From Alphaproteobacteria bacterium HGW-Alphaproteobacteria-7 (GTDB lineage Bacteria > Pseudomonadota > Alphaproteobacteria > Sphingomonadales > Sphingomonadaceae): DNA of 64,000 nt. Under the pieces are notes generated by a model, which made no database searches, was not told the origin of the DNA, and saw only the letters and a program-made list of their open reading frames with translations. The position numbers and the translations under genes were made by a program. Every line of letters begins with the position of its first letter. The first letter of the stretch is position 1. Location of the stretch: the NCBI GenBank assembly GCA_002842735.1, contig PHEB01000005.1:62001-126000 (forward strand). Direction: 5' to 3'. Positions 35,520 through 44,621 of this stretch are shown here, piece after piece.

Positions 35520-36704
35520 GTGCGCAACAGATTGATCATTGTCGGGGCGGGGCCTGCGGGGCTGAGCCTCGCCCGCGCGCTGGCGCGCAGCGGGGCCGAA
35601 ATAACGCTGGTCGAAAGACAATCGCGTGCAGCACTGGCCGATCCGCCGCCTGACGGGCGCGAAATCGCGCTGACGCAGACCTCGGTCAGGCATCTGCGCG
35701 ATCTGGGCGTGTGGTCACTGATCCCTTGCGATGAAGTTCACCCGCTACGCGAGGCGCGGGTGCTCGACGGTGGGTCGCCCTTTACCCTGGCAATATCCTC
35801 GCCCAAGCGGCGCGGGGCCGATCTGGGCGTGCTGGTATCGAACCATCTGATCCGCCGCGCGCTGTTCGCGGCGGTGGAGGGACAGGACGGCATTACCCTG
35901 ATGTGCGGGCGCGAAGTGCGCGAGGCGCGCGCCGACAGCGATGGGGTGTCGGTGAAGCTTGATGACGGAACAAGGCTGGAGGGCGATCTGCTGGTCGCGG
36001 CGGATTCGCGCTTTTCGTCCACCCGCGCGGCGCTGGGCATCGGGGCCGAAATGATCCCGATAGGCAAAAGCATGCTGGTCTGCCGCGTGCGCCACGAACA
36101 GCCGCATGAGGGCATTGCGACCGAATGGTTCGATTACAAGCGCACGATTGCCATGCTGCCGCTGGCACCCGGCATATCATCGCTGGTGCTCACACTGCCG
36201 CATGAACGGGCGCAAGACCTCGCCGCGCTGCCACTCGCAGCGCTGGGGCCGCAATTTGCCGCGCTCACCCGCAATCGCTGGGGTGCGATGGAGGCGGTAG
36301 GCCCGGTGGTCGCCTATCCGCTGACCATGACGTTCGCACATCGGTTGTGCGCCGCGCGCACCGCGCTGATCGGGGATGCGGCGGTGGGGATGCATCCGGT
36401 GACCGCGCATGGCTTTAACTTGGGCCTTGCAGGCGCGATGCGACTGGCGCGGCAGCTGCAAGGCGCGCCCGATATCGGCGAAACCCGGTTGCTGCGCCGC
36501 TTTGCTGTGGCGCATCGGGCAGCGACGCGCCCGCTCTATCTTGCCACGCTGGCGCTGGTGCGGCTCTATACCGACGAGCGGCCGCCCGCGCGGGCGTTGC
36601 GCAAAGCAATGCTGCACACGGGCGCAGTTCCGCTGGTGCGGCGTGCGCTGGGTGCGATGCTGGTTGATCGCGCACACCCGCGACCCATTCGCGCGCGCGG
36701 CTGA
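35520..36704 (+). CDS. UbiH/UbiF-family FAD-dependent monooxygenase, probable ubiquinone hydroxylase
   Basis: 394 residues of the aromatic-ring hydroxylase family: N-terminal FAD motif IVGAGPAGLSLARALA, the conserved RLxG-like region, and the GDAAVGMHPVTAHGFNLGL block that binds the FAD ribityl chain and defines the UbiH/COQ6 group. It probably hydroxylates the quinone ring during ubiquinone synthesis; the short form and sequence character would fit UbiM, but I cannot separate UbiM from UbiF or UbiH by eye. GTG at 35520 has GGAGG five bases upstream, better placed than the GTG two codons before. Confidence 0.83.
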   Translation: MRNRLIIVGAGPAGLSLARALARSGAEITLVERQSRAALADPPPDGREIALTQTSVRHLRDLGVWSLIPCDEVHPLREARVLDGGSPFTLAISSPKRRGADLGVLVSNHLIRRALFAAVEGQDGITLMCGREVREARADSDGVSVKLDDGTRLEGDLLVAADSRFSSTRAALGIGAEMIPIGKSMLVCRVRHEQPHEGIATEWFDYKRTIAMLPLAPGISSLVLTLPHERAQDLAALPLAALGPQFAALTRNRWGAMEAVGPVVAYPLTMTFAHRLCAARTALIGDAAVGMHPVTAHGFNLGLAGAMRLARQLQGAPDIGETRLLRRFAVAHRAATRPLYLATLALVRLYTDERPPARALRKAMLHTGAVPLVRRALGAMLVDRAHPRPIRARG

Positions 36705-36749
36705 CACACAGGATTTTCTTTACCGTCCGGACGCGCTAATCGCTGCGTC

Positions 36750-37421
36750 ATGGCCCTCACCCTAGCGCGTATTTTTGCCAAAGCCATTTTGTGGTTCGTT
36801 GGCGTCACCTTGTTGCTGGTGGTGGCGTTCAAATGGCTGCCTGTTCCCGTCACCGCGACCATGGTGATGGACGGAAACGGCATCACCAAGGACTGGGAAA
36901 GCCTCGACAATATTGATCGCAATCTGGTGTCAGCGGTGATCGCGGCGGAGGATTCGCGGTTCTGTGAACATTTCGGCTTTGACGCCGAAGCGATCGAACA
37001 GGCGATCGAGGAACGTCTGGCGGGGGAACGCCAGCGCGGCGGATCAACCATCAGCCAGCAGACCGCGAAAAACGTGTTCCTGTGGCAAGGCGGCGGGTTC
37101 TTCCGCAAGGGGCTGGAGGCGTGGTTTACCTTCTGGATCGAAGCCGTGTGGGGCAAGCGGCGGATCATGGAGGTCTATCTCAACGTCGCGGAAACCGGGA
37201 TCGGCACCTATGGCGCAGAGGCCGGGGCGCAGCGTTACTTCGGCCATTCCGCCGCGCGGCTTTCCGCTGACGAGGCCAGCCGCATGGCCGCAGCCCTGCC
37301 CAGCCCCAAGAAACGCAGCGTCAAGAACCCCGGCGGGTGGCTTGCGCGCCACGGCAACAATATTGAACGCCGGATCGGCATCGTCAGGCGTGACGGGCTT
37401 GATGCTTGCGTCTATAACTGA
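36750..37421 (+). CDS. mtgA: Monofunctional peptidoglycan glycosyltransferase
   Basis: 223 residues with one N-terminal membrane anchor (about 9-28) and a GT51 domain: catalytic Glu67 in VIAAEDSRFCEHFGFD, then RQRGGSTISQQTAKNVFLW and the RRIMEVYLNVAETG block. It polymerises lipid II into glycan strands without transpeptidase activity. Length and motif order are normal. Only six bases separate it from the cation-efflux gene downstream. Confidence 0.94.
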   Translation: MALTLARIFAKAILWFVGVTLLLVVAFKWLPVPVTATMVMDGNGITKDWESLDNIDRNLVSAVIAAEDSRFCEHFGFDAEAIEQAIEERLAGERQRGGSTISQQTAKNVFLWQGGGFFRKGLEAWFTFWIEAVWGKRRIMEVYLNVAETGIGTYGAEAGAQRYFGHSAARLSADEASRMAAALPSPKKRSVKNPGGWLARHGNNIERRIGIVRRDGLDACVYN

Positions 37422-37427
37422 CCGCAA

Positions 37428-38393
37428 ATGCACGTTCATCCCCATCCCGATCATAGCCATGCACTCGGCGGCGCAGTGTCCGAGGGGGCGTCCGATTGTC
37501 ACGGGCTGCACGACGCGCATGGCCACCACCATGGCCCGGCCAGTTTTGGCCGCGCTTTTGTGATCGGGATCACGCTGAACCTCGCTTTTGTGGTGATCGA
37601 GGCGGCGGCGGGGTTCCTCTATGGCTCGATGGCGCTGGTCGCCGATGCTGGCCACAACCTTTCGGATGTGCTGGCATTGGCGCTCGCCTGGGTTGCCAGC
37701 ATCGCGGCGCGGCGGCCGCCTTCGGGCCGGTTCACCTATGGCTACAAAAGCTCGACCATCCTCGCCGCGCTTGCCAATGCGCTGCTGCTGGCGGTGGCGA
37801 TCGGGGCGATCCTGTTCGAGACGTTCCACCGCATGATGACCCCGCAGCAGCCCGAAGGCATGGTGATGGTGATCGTCGCCGGGATCGGAGTTGCCATAAA
37901 CACGTTTACCGCCATGCTGTTTCTACGCGGTCAGGACGATCTCAACATCAAGGGCGCCTATCTCCACATGGCCGCCGATGCGCTGGTGTCGCTGGGCGTG
38001 GTGGCCGCAGGGGTTGCCATTATCTTTACCGGCCTGTGGTGGATCGATCCGCTGGTTAGTATCGGGATCGTCGCGGTGATCGCGTGGGGCACCTGGGGGC
38101 TGGCGCGAGACAGCCTGACGATGGGGCTGCTCGCCGCACCTGCGCGAATCGACCTGAACGAGGTGAAGCAGCATCTTGCCAGCTTTGACGGGGTGGCCGC
38201 CGTGCATGATCTGCACGTCTGGCCGATGTCGACCACCGAAACCGCACTGACCGCGCATCTGGTGATGCCGGGAAAGCCTGCATCGGACAGTTTCCTGCGC
38301 GATATCGCTGCCTCGCTTGAAACACGGTTCGGGGTCGGCCATTCCACCTTGCAGGTCGAAAGCGGCGAAAATCCATGCGGGCAGGGGTGCTGA
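37428..38393 (+). CDS. Cation diffusion facilitator (CzcD/ZitB-type zinc exporter)
   Basis: 321 residues. The N-terminus is His-rich (HVHPHPDHSHA, HDAHGHHHG), then six membrane segments with HNLSDVLALALAW (His and Asp of the metal site in helix 2) and HMAADALVSLGVV in helix 5, followed by a cytoplasmic C-terminal domain (DLHVWPMS). It exports zinc or related divalent metals using proton exchange. The gene shares the A of its TGA with the ATG of the sigma-factor gene (TGATG). Confidence 0.92.
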   Translation: MHVHPHPDHSHALGGAVSEGASDCHGLHDAHGHHHGPASFGRAFVIGITLNLAFVVIEAAAGFLYGSMALVADAGHNLSDVLALALAWVASIAARRPPSGRFTYGYKSSTILAALANALLLAVAIGAILFETFHRMMTPQQPEGMVMVIVAGIGVAINTFTAMLFLRGQDDLNIKGAYLHMAADALVSLGVVAAGVAIIFTGLWWIDPLVSIGIVAVIAWGTWGLARDSLTMGLLAAPARIDLNEVKQHLASFDGVAAVHDLHVWPMSTTETALTAHLVMPGKPASDSFLRDIAASLETRFGVGHSTLQVESGENPCGQGC

Positions 38394-38980
38394 TGGCCGC
38401 ACATCCCCGCCCCGCCAGCGCCGAAGCGCGCCAGGCACTGCGCGACGCAATGGCGCGGCTTGCCAACGGCGATCAGGCCGCGCTGGAAGAAATCTACCGC
38501 GCCACGCGGGTGAAGCTGTTCGGCATAACCTTGCGTATCTTGGGCGACCAGAAGGAGGCCGAGGACGCCTTGCAGGACGTCTATATCAATCTGTGGCAGC
38601 GGGCTGACCGCTATGACCCCGAACGCGCCAGCCCGATTGCGTGGTTGGCGGCGTTTGCCCGCAACCGGGCGATTGACCGGCTGCGCACTGGCAAGGTGCG
38701 CGGCGGGGCGGTGCCGGTGGAAGAGGCCGCACCGTTGCCCGATGAGGCTCCGCTAGCCGATATGCTCATGGTGGATGCCGAACAGGCTGCGCAGATCCAC
38801 AAGTGCCTTGGCGCGCTGGATGACCGCACGCAGGGCCACATCCGCGCGGCATTTTTTGACGGCCACACCTATGCGCAATTGGCCGAGGGGGCCGATGTGC
38901 CATTGGGCACGATGAAAAGCTGGATCCGGCGCGGGCTGCAACGCCTTCGCGCCTGTCTCGAAGCGAGTGATGCGGCATGA
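38393..38980 (+). CDS. ECF sigma factor (SigK/RpoE-like)
   Basis: 195 residues with sigma region 2 (LFGITLRILGDQKEAEDALQDVYINLWQRA) and region 4 (YAQLAEGADVPLGTMKSWIRRGLQRLR), and no region 3, as in extracytoplasmic-function sigmas. The following gene encodes its membrane anti-sigma factor with an ATGA overlap. The pair resembles SigK-RskA. ATG at 38393 with AGGGG upstream is preferred to an in-frame ATG six codons earlier. Targets are likely to include the fasciclin gene 900 bases downstream. Confidence 0.9.
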   Translation: MAAHPRPASAEARQALRDAMARLANGDQAALEEIYRATRVKLFGITLRILGDQKEAEDALQDVYINLWQRADRYDPERASPIAWLAAFARNRAIDRLRTGKVRGGAVPVEEAAPLPDEAPLADMLMVDAEQAAQIHKCLGALDDRTQGHIRAAFFDGHTYAQLAEGADVPLGTMKSWIRRGLQRLRACLEASDAA

Positions 38981-39750
38981 GCGGCTCTGACAACACTCCA
39001 GACAGCGGCGTGCAGCGCGACGATCCGATGATCGCTGCCGAGTGGGCATTGGGCCTGCTCGAAGGCGAGGAGCTGCTTGCCGCGCGCGGGAAATATGCAA
39101 CCGATCCCGACTTTGCGTGGCGCAAGGAATGGTGGGACAACTGGTTCGCGCCGCTGACCGATGCGATCCCCGGGGCAGAACCCGGCGCGCATGTATGGGA
39201 CGGTATCGCCGCGCGGATGGCTGCGCTCTCGTCGCAGCAGGCACCTGCGCAGGGCAATGTCATCGCACTCGAAGCCCGCGTGCGGCGTTGGCAGTGGGTA
39301 GCGGGTTTGACCTCTGCCGCTGCGGCGATCGCGCTGACGCTGCTTGTTTTCGCGCCCGGTAATGCCCCGGTGCAGGCCCCAGGTGATACGCCCGCGCAGA
39401 TCGCTGCGGCTGCGCCAATGGTGGCCACCGTGCCGATTGGCGATACCGGGTTGCGGCTCGATGTCACCTACATCCCCGAAAGCGAGCGAATGCTGGTTGC
39501 GGCCATCGGGCTTACTGCTGACGGCGTGCATGATCACGAATTGTGGCTGGTGCCTGCGGGCGGCGGCGAGCTGAAATCGCTTGGTGTGGTGGCGCCGGGG
39601 CAAGTGCGCAGCATGACCCTTCCGGATGATATTGCGTCGGGCCTGAATGATGGCGCGCGCCTGCTGCTGACGCAGGAGCCGCTGGGCGGCAAGCCTGCCG
39701 GCGTGGACGCAGGCCCGGTGGTCGCAGAAGGCGATTTCACCCGCGTCTGA
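38977..39750 (+). CDS. Anti-sigma factor, RskA-like membrane protein
   Basis: 257 residues. Residues 1-60 form a short anti-sigma-type helix region (AAEWALGLLEGEELLAARGKYATDPDFAWRKEWWDNWF split over the zinc-less anti-sigma motif), then one membrane segment at about 107-127 and a beta-rich periplasmic domain (about 145-257) with the VTYIPESERMLVAAIGL and HELWLVPAGGGELKSLGVV strands of RskA family proteins. It should hold the sigma factor inactive until its periplasmic domain is processed. The ATG overlaps the sigma gene stop. Confidence 0.85.
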   Translation: MSGSDNTPDSGVQRDDPMIAAEWALGLLEGEELLAARGKYATDPDFAWRKEWWDNWFAPLTDAIPGAEPGAHVWDGIAARMAALSSQQAPAQGNVIALEARVRRWQWVAGLTSAAAAIALTLLVFAPGNAPVQAPGDTPAQIAAAAPMVATVPIGDTGLRLDVTYIPESERMLVAAIGLTADGVHDHELWLVPAGGGELKSLGVVAPGQVRSMTLPDDIASGLNDGARLLLTQEPLGGKPAGVDAGPVVAEGDFTRV

Positions 39751-39892
39751 CGCCGTTTCGCTTCGTCGCTGACAGGCGGCAATTCATCTCCATTTGCAAT
39801 TTATGCGCATCTGCGCGCCGCTGACCTGCGTACCTTTGGGGCAAGCGAAAGGGCTTGCAGACGTGACATTCCCCTTAAAGGAGATCCTTACT

Positions 39893-40450
39893 GTGACCCC
39901 CAAGACTAACTTTGCAGCCATCATCGCCGCCGCGCTGGCAGCGACCACCGGCCTTGTCGCCGCGCCTGCGCTAGCCGATCATCACAAGGCCGCAGCGAAG
40001 GCTGAAGCCAATATCGTCGAAACCGCAATCAGCACCGGCGCGCACAATACGCTGGTCGCCGCAGTGCAGGCTGCGGGCCTGGTCGAAACCCTCTCCGGCC
40101 CCGGCCCGTTCACCGTGTTCGCGCCGACCGATGCCGCCTTTGCCAAGCTGCCTGCGGGCACCGTTGAAACACTGGTGAAGCCTGAAAACAAGGGCACCCT
40201 GACCGGCATCCTCACCTACCACGCGGTGGCGGGCAAGGTGACTGCGGGTGATCTGATCGGCCTCATCAACGCGAACGGTGGTTCCGCCACCATCACCACT
40301 GTCGCAGGCGGGACGCTGGCGGCGCGATTGGTGGACGGCAAGGTCGTGATTACCGATGGCGCGGGCGGCAAGACCACGGTCACGACTGCCGACGTCATGA
40401 CATCAAACGGCGTGATCCACGTTACCGACGGGGTGTTCCTGCCGGCATAA
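39893..40450 (+). CDS. Secreted fasciclin-domain protein
   Basis: 185 residues: a signal peptide ending near ALA-DHHK (about residue 25) and one fasciclin domain (about 36-185) with the H1 motif [17 protein letters not shown] and the H2-like [34 protein letters not shown] ending. In mycobacteria the fasciclin proteins MPT70 and MPT83 are controlled by SigK and RskA; the same three-gene order here suggests this protein is a main target of the sigma factor. GTG at 39893 has a textbook AAAGGAGAT site. A strong terminator follows the gene. Confidence 0.9.
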   Translation: MTPKTNFAAIIAAALAATTGLVAAPALADHHKAAAKAEANIVETAISTGAHNTLVAAVQAAGLVETLSGPGPFTVFAPTDAAFAKLPAGTVETLVKPENKGTLTGILTYHAVAGKVTAGDLIGLINANGGSATITTVAGGTLAARLVDGKVVITDGAGGKTTVTTADVMTSNGVIHVTDGVFLPA

Positions 40451-40512
40451 TGGGACGAAATAGCGCTGCCCCAAATCCCCCATCCCCTCCCCACCGGGAC
40501 GGCGCTGCAACC

Positions 40513-40555
40513 GACCCCGTTCGGCCTTTCTTCCAAGGCTGGACGGGGTTTTTGT
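40513..40555 (+). terminator. Rho-independent terminator after the fasciclin gene
   Basis: ACCCCGT pairs with ACGGGGT around an inner pairing region (GGCCTT with AAGGCT), followed by a T-run (TTTTTG). It lies 63 bases after the fasciclin stop. Confidence 0.85.
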
Positions 40556-40701
40556 TTAGAGCGATGAAATTGCTTTGGATTGCTGGGTTACAAAGACCAT
40601 CCACGGTCGCACAATAACCGCAAGGCCGAATGGCCGCCTGAGCTTATGCGAGGAAAGCACGGTGCGCGGAAGCGAGCGCCGGGCATCTAAGGGCGAACAA
40701 A

Positions 40702-41967
40702 TTACGCCGCTTCTTCCTTCTTCTCTTCCCCGCCGATCACCCGGATCGGGTCTTTCTTGCCTTCGACCACGTCCTTGTCGATCACGATTTCGGTGACGCC
40801 GTCCATGTCCGGCAGGTCGAACATCGTATCGAGCAGCAAGCCTTCGACAATCGAACGCAGGCCGCGCGCGCCGGTTTTGCGCAGGATCGCGCGTTCGGCA
40901 ATCGCCCGCAGCGCATCGTCGGTGAAGGTCAGTTCCACGTCTTCCAGCTCGAACAGCTTGCGGTACTGCTTGACCAGCGCATTCTTCGGTTCGTTCAGGA
41001 TCGTCACCAGCGCATCGACATCAAGATCGTGCAGCGTGGCGATCACCGGCAGGCGGCCGACGAATTCAGGGATCAAGCCGAACTTGAGCAGATCTTCCGG
41101 CTCGCTCTTTTCGAGCAGTTCGCCCACGCGGCGCTTGTCCGGATCGGCAACGTGCGCGCCGAACCCGATCGAACGCTTTTGCAGGCGGTCAGCGATGATC
41201 TTGTCCAGCCCGGCAAACGCCCCGCCGCAAATGAACAGGATGTTGGTGGTGTCGACCTGCAGGAATTCCTGCTGCGGATGCTTGCGCCCGCCCTGCGGCG
41301 GCACGCTAGCCGTGGTGCCTTCCATCAGCTTGAGCAGCGCTTGCTGCACGCCTTCACCCGAAACATCGCGGGTGATCGAAGGGTTTTCCGCCTTGCGGGT
41401 GATCTTGTCGATCTCGTCAATATAGACGATCCCGTGCTGCGCTTTTTCGACGTTGTAATCGGATGCTTGCAGCAGCTTGAGGATGATGTTCTCGACATCT
41501 TCGCCCACGTAACCCGCTTCTGTCAGCGTGGTGGCATCGGCCATGGTGAAGGGCACATCGAAGGTGCGCGCCAGCGTCTGCGCCAGCAGCGTCTTGCCCG
41601 AACCGGTGGGGCCAACCAGCAGGATGTTTGACTTGGCGAGTTCAACATCGCCCGCCTTGCCCGAATGTTTCAGCCGCTTGTAGTGGTTGTGCACCGCGAC
41701 CGCGAGCACGCGCTTGGCCCGATCCTGCCCGATGACGTAATCATTGAGCGTGGTGAAAATATCCATCGGCGTGGGGATTTCGCCGTCTTTCTTGCCAGCA
41801 ATCCCGGCCTTGGTTTCTTCGCGGATGATGTCGTTGCACAGCTCTACGCATTCATCGCAGATGAACACGGTAGGGCCAGCAATCAGCTTGCGCACCTCGT
41901 GCTGCGACTTCCCGCAGAAGCTGCAATAGAGGGTGCTCTTGCTGTCAGATCCGCTCAATTTGGTCAT
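40702..41967 (-). CDS. clpX: ATP-dependent Clp protease ATP-binding subunit ClpX
   Basis: 421 residues. N-terminal zinc-binding domain with Cys15, Cys18, Cys37 and Cys40, then an AAA+ core: Walker A GPTGSGKT near 118, Walker B IVYIDEID near 180, and the C-terminal region ending in [19 protein letters not shown]. It unfolds substrates and feeds them to ClpP. It lies about 200 bases downstream of clpP with its own candidate promoter, so it can probably be expressed separately. Confidence 0.97.
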   Translation of the reverse strand: MTKLSGSDSKSTLYCSFCGKSQHEVRKLIAGPTVFICDECVELCNDIIREETKAGIAGKKDGEIPTPMDIFTTLNDYVIGQDRAKRVLAVAVHNHYKRLKHSGKAGDVELAKSNILLVGPTGSGKTLLAQTLARTFDVPFTMADATTLTEAGYVGEDVENIILKLLQASDYNVEKAQHGIVYIDEIDKITRKAENPSITRDVSGEGVQQALLKLMEGTTASVPPQGGRKHPQQEFLQVDTTNILFICGGAFAGLDKIIADRLQKRSIGFGAHVADPDKRRVGELLEKSEPEDLLKFGLIPEFVGRLPVIATLHDLDVDALVTILNEPKNALVKQYRKLFELEDVELTFTDDALRAIAERAILRKTGARGLRSIVEGLLLDTMFDLPDMDGVTEIVIDKDVVEGKKDPIRVIGGEEKKEEAA

Positions 41968-42024
41968 TCCTGTATCCTCAAATCCGCCGCACGGCGCGCC
42001 GTCGCGCGCGCAGCAGATTCGTCA

Positions 42025-42052
42025 AATGTATCTCTCGCACCAAATGAATCAA
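42025..42052 (-). promoter_or_regulatory. Candidate promoter of clpX
   Basis: TTGATT and TACATT with a 16-base spacer on the minus strand, in an AT-rich patch of the clpP-clpX gap and about 58 bases upstream of the clpX ATG. Confidence 0.45.
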
Positions 42053-42164
42053 CACATGACGCAAGAATTCGTGTTGTTCCCATAGCGCAGGCTGGCGCGA
42101 AGCGGCGGAAAAAATGCGCCCCTGCCGGGCTTGTCCCACCCCGGTGCAGGTGAACTATGCGCCC

Positions 42165-42869
42165 TTACTCCGGCGCGCCGCCCGAACCTTCTTCGCCGCC
42201 GTTTTCCTCGGTTTCGGGCCGGGTTTCGAACACCTTGTCAACCAAGCCGAACGCCTTGGCTTCCTCGGCTTCGAGGAAGGTGTCACGGTCCATCGCCTTT
42301 TCAATTTCTTCTAAGCTACGGCCGGTGAACTTCACGTAAAGATCGTTCATGCGCGAGCGGATGCGCAGGATTTCGCGCGCCTGAATCTCGATATCCGATG
42401 CCATCCCGCGCGCGCCGCCCGAAGGCTGGTGGATCATGATCCGCGCGTTGGGCAGCGCAATCCGCATCCCCGGCTCACCCGCGGCAAGCAGGAAGCTGCC
42501 CATGCTGGCAGCCTGTCCCATGCAAACGGTCGACACGCGCGACTTGATGTATTGCATGGTGTCGTAAATCTGCAGGCCAGCTGTCACAACGCCGCCAGGC
42601 GAGTTGATATACATGCTGATCGGCTTTGACGGGTTTTCGCTTTCGAGGAACAACAGCTGTGCGGTCACGAGCGAGGCCATGCCGTCTTCGATCTGCCCGG
42701 TAACGAACACGATACGTTCGCGCAGCAGGCGGCTGAAAATGTCGAAGCTGCGTTCGCCCCGGCTGGTCTGTTCGACCACCACCGGCACCAGCGCACCAGT
42801 ATAGGGATCGCGCGTGAACTGGCCCTGGGAGCCATAGGTTTCGCCGGAATTGCCGAACAGATCGATCAT
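42165..42869 (-). CDS. clpP: ATP-dependent Clp protease proteolytic subunit ClpP
   Basis: 234 residues with the serine-protease triad: Ser122 in [11 protein letters not shown], His147 in MIHQPSGG and an Asp near 194-196 in the [12 protein letters not shown] segment. The N-terminus [22 protein letters not shown] includes a longer leader than E. coli ClpP, and the C-terminal 20 residues are Glu/Gly rich. Partner of ClpX in regulated proteolysis, including the CtrA cell-cycle pathway that also uses ChpT. It has a heat-shock-like promoter. Confidence 0.96.
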   Translation of the reverse strand: MIDLFGNSGETYGSQGQFTRDPYTGALVPVVVEQTSRGERSFDIFSRLLRERIVFVTGQIEDGMASLVTAQLLFLESENPSKPISMYINSPGGVVTAGLQIYDTMQYIKSRVSTVCMGQAASMGSFLLAAGEPGMRIALPNARIMIHQPSGGARGMASDIEIQAREILRIRSRMNDLYVKFTGRSLEEIEKAMDRDTFLEAEEAKAFGLVDKVFETRPETEENGGEEGSGGAPE

Positions 42870-42904
42870 GAGAGGTGCGTGTCCTTCGTAAGTGTCGATA
42901 AGGC

Positions 42905-42933
42905 TATGTCGGAGGCAGGGGGGCAATTTCAAG
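42905..42933 (-). promoter_or_regulatory. Candidate heat-shock (RpoH-type) promoter of clpP
   Basis: CTTGAAA, with a 16-base cytosine-rich spacer, then GACATA on the minus strand, about 35 bases upstream of the clpP ATG. The CTTGAAA box is the sigma-32 -35 motif; the -10 is weaker than the enterobacterial CCCCAT form, as is usual in alphaproteobacteria. Confidence 0.45.
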
Positions 42934-43022
42934 TGCGTTTACCATGCCGCCTGTGAATTGCCGGGGCTAGCAAAGCGTTTTCCCTCTTGTCGCGGCGCGC
43001 AGACGTGGCAAACTCTCGCCCT

Positions 43023-44534
43023 ATGACCAACCTCACCCTTGCCCGTTCGGGCCTCGCCCTGTTGCTCGTCACCACCGCAACCTCTGCCCTTGCCGATCCG
43101 GGTCAGGATGCCGCCGCGCAGGCCGAGGCTGAGATTGCCCGGATCGCAGCGTTCGATGATGCCGGGCCGATGCTGAATACGGTGATCGTCTACAACCCCG
43201 AAGCACCCGATCTCGCCAAAGCCGCCGCCGAAGCAGGGACGCCGCTGGCCGGACGCACCGTATTGATCAAGGACAATATCGAAACGCGCGAATTCGCCAC
43301 CACCGCAGGGTCACTGGCGCTGAAAGACAACATGACCGGCCGTGATGCGCCGCTGATCGCCAATCTGCGCCGCGCGGGCGGCGTGGTGCTGGGCAAGGCC
43401 AACCTTTCCGAATGGGCCAATATCCGTTCGGACAATTCCACCAGCGGGTGGAGCGCAATTGGCGGGCTCACGCGCAATCCCTATGCCATCGACCGCAATA
43501 CCTGCGGTTCGTCGGCTGGCAGCGGGGCGGCGGTTGCGGCGGGGTTTGCGTGGGGGGCGATTGGTACGGAGACCAACGGATCGGTCACTTGTCCGGCCTC
43601 GATCAACGGCGTCGTCGGGCTCAAACCGAGCGTCGGGATCGTCAGCCGCACCCACATTGTGCCGATTTCCAGCACGCAGGACACCGCCGGGCCGATGACC
43701 CGCACCGTCCATGATGCGGCGCGGCTGCTGAACGCCATCGCAGGCGAAGACCCCGCCGACCCGGTCACGCTGGAGGCGAGGCGGGTGGCCGATTACACAG
43801 CGGGCCTCGATACGTTTTCGCTGCAAGGCGTGCGGATCGGGGTGATGCGCGATTCTGTCGGCAACCGCGCTGATCTGGCCGCGGTGTTCGACATCGCACT
43901 CGCCGATCTGGAACGCGCGGGCGCGGTGCTGGTGGACATCAGCTTTGAACCAAACCGCCAGATGTTTGAGGACAGCTTCACCGTAATGATGTTCGAACTG
44001 CGCGAGGAAATGGGCAAATATCTCGCCTCAATCCCCGCGTTCAAGGATGGCGCAACCCCGCGCCGCCTCGCCGATTTGATCGCATTCAACACCGCGCACA
44101 CCGATACGGAAATGCGCTGGTTCGGGCAGGAATTGTTCGAGCTGGCCGAAGCCACCATTGACCGCGCAGCCTACGAAACTGCGCGCGCCAATGCGCTCAG
44201 GATCGCTGGGCCGGAAACGCTCGATAAGCTGATGGCAGATAATGACGTGCAATTCCTCGTCGTCCCCACACGCGGCCCTGCCTGGGTGAGCGATCTGGTC
44301 AATGGCGACAATTTCAATGGTTCGATCGGTTTCGGCAGCCCTTCGGCGATTGCAGGCTATCCGCACCTCACCGTGCCGATGGGCGCGATTGAGGGCCTAC
44401 CGGTCGGCCTCAGCATCCTTGGTGCCAAGTGGGAGGATCACGCGGTGCTGAAAGCGGGCGCGGCCTACGAAAAAGCGCGGACAGCGAAACTGCCCGCGCC
44501 TTCGTTCAAGCGGTGGGAACCGATCCAGCCTTGA
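43023..44534 (+). CDS. Secreted amidase-signature hydrolase
   Basis: 503 residues with a signal peptide ending at ALA-DPGQ (about residue 26), then an amidase-signature domain: Lys in VLIKDN near 82, the NTCGSSAGSGAAVA serine loop and nucleophile Ser in GTETNGSVTCPAS near 190. It is related to GatA in fold but is exported, so it hydrolyses an unknown amide in the periplasm, possibly a cell-wall or environmental peptide. It lies alone on the plus strand between clpP and tig, two genes usually adjacent, and so splits the tig-clpP-clpX order. Confidence 0.86.
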   Translation: MTNLTLARSGLALLLVTTATSALADPGQDAAAQAEAEIARIAAFDDAGPMLNTVIVYNPEAPDLAKAAAEAGTPLAGRTVLIKDNIETREFATTAGSLALKDNMTGRDAPLIANLRRAGGVVLGKANLSEWANIRSDNSTSGWSAIGGLTRNPYAIDRNTCGSSAGSGAAVAAGFAWGAIGTETNGSVTCPASINGVVGLKPSVGIVSRTHIVPISSTQDTAGPMTRTVHDAARLLNAIAGEDPADPVTLEARRVADYTAGLDTFSLQGVRIGVMRDSVGNRADLAAVFDIALADLERAGAVLVDISFEPNRQMFEDSFTVMMFELREEMGKYLASIPAFKDGATPRRLADLIAFNTAHTDTEMRWFGQELFELAEATIDRAAYETARANALRIAGPETLDKLMADNDVQFLVVPTRGPAWVSDLVNGDNFNGSIGFGSPSAIAGYPHLTVPMGAIEGLPVGLSILGAKWEDHAVLKAGAAYEKARTAKLPAPSFKRWEPIQP

Positions 44535-44535
44535 T

Positions 44536-44613
44536 GTGAGTCCCCGCGCAGGCGGGGATCTTATGCTGTCAAGGAGAGTGCCGAAGGAGGCCCCCGCCTG
44601 CGCGGGGGCTCAC
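44536..44613. repeat. About 80-bp palindromic element, copy 4 (between amidase and tig)
   Basis: GTGAGTCCCCGCGCAGGCGG on the left mirrored by CCGCCTGCGCGGGGGCTCAC on the right, around about 36 variable bases. It lies between two convergent genes and probably serves as a bidirectional terminator as well. It matches the copies at 5505, 17560 and 18038. Confidence 0.88.
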
Positions 44614-44621
44614 CGTTCCGC

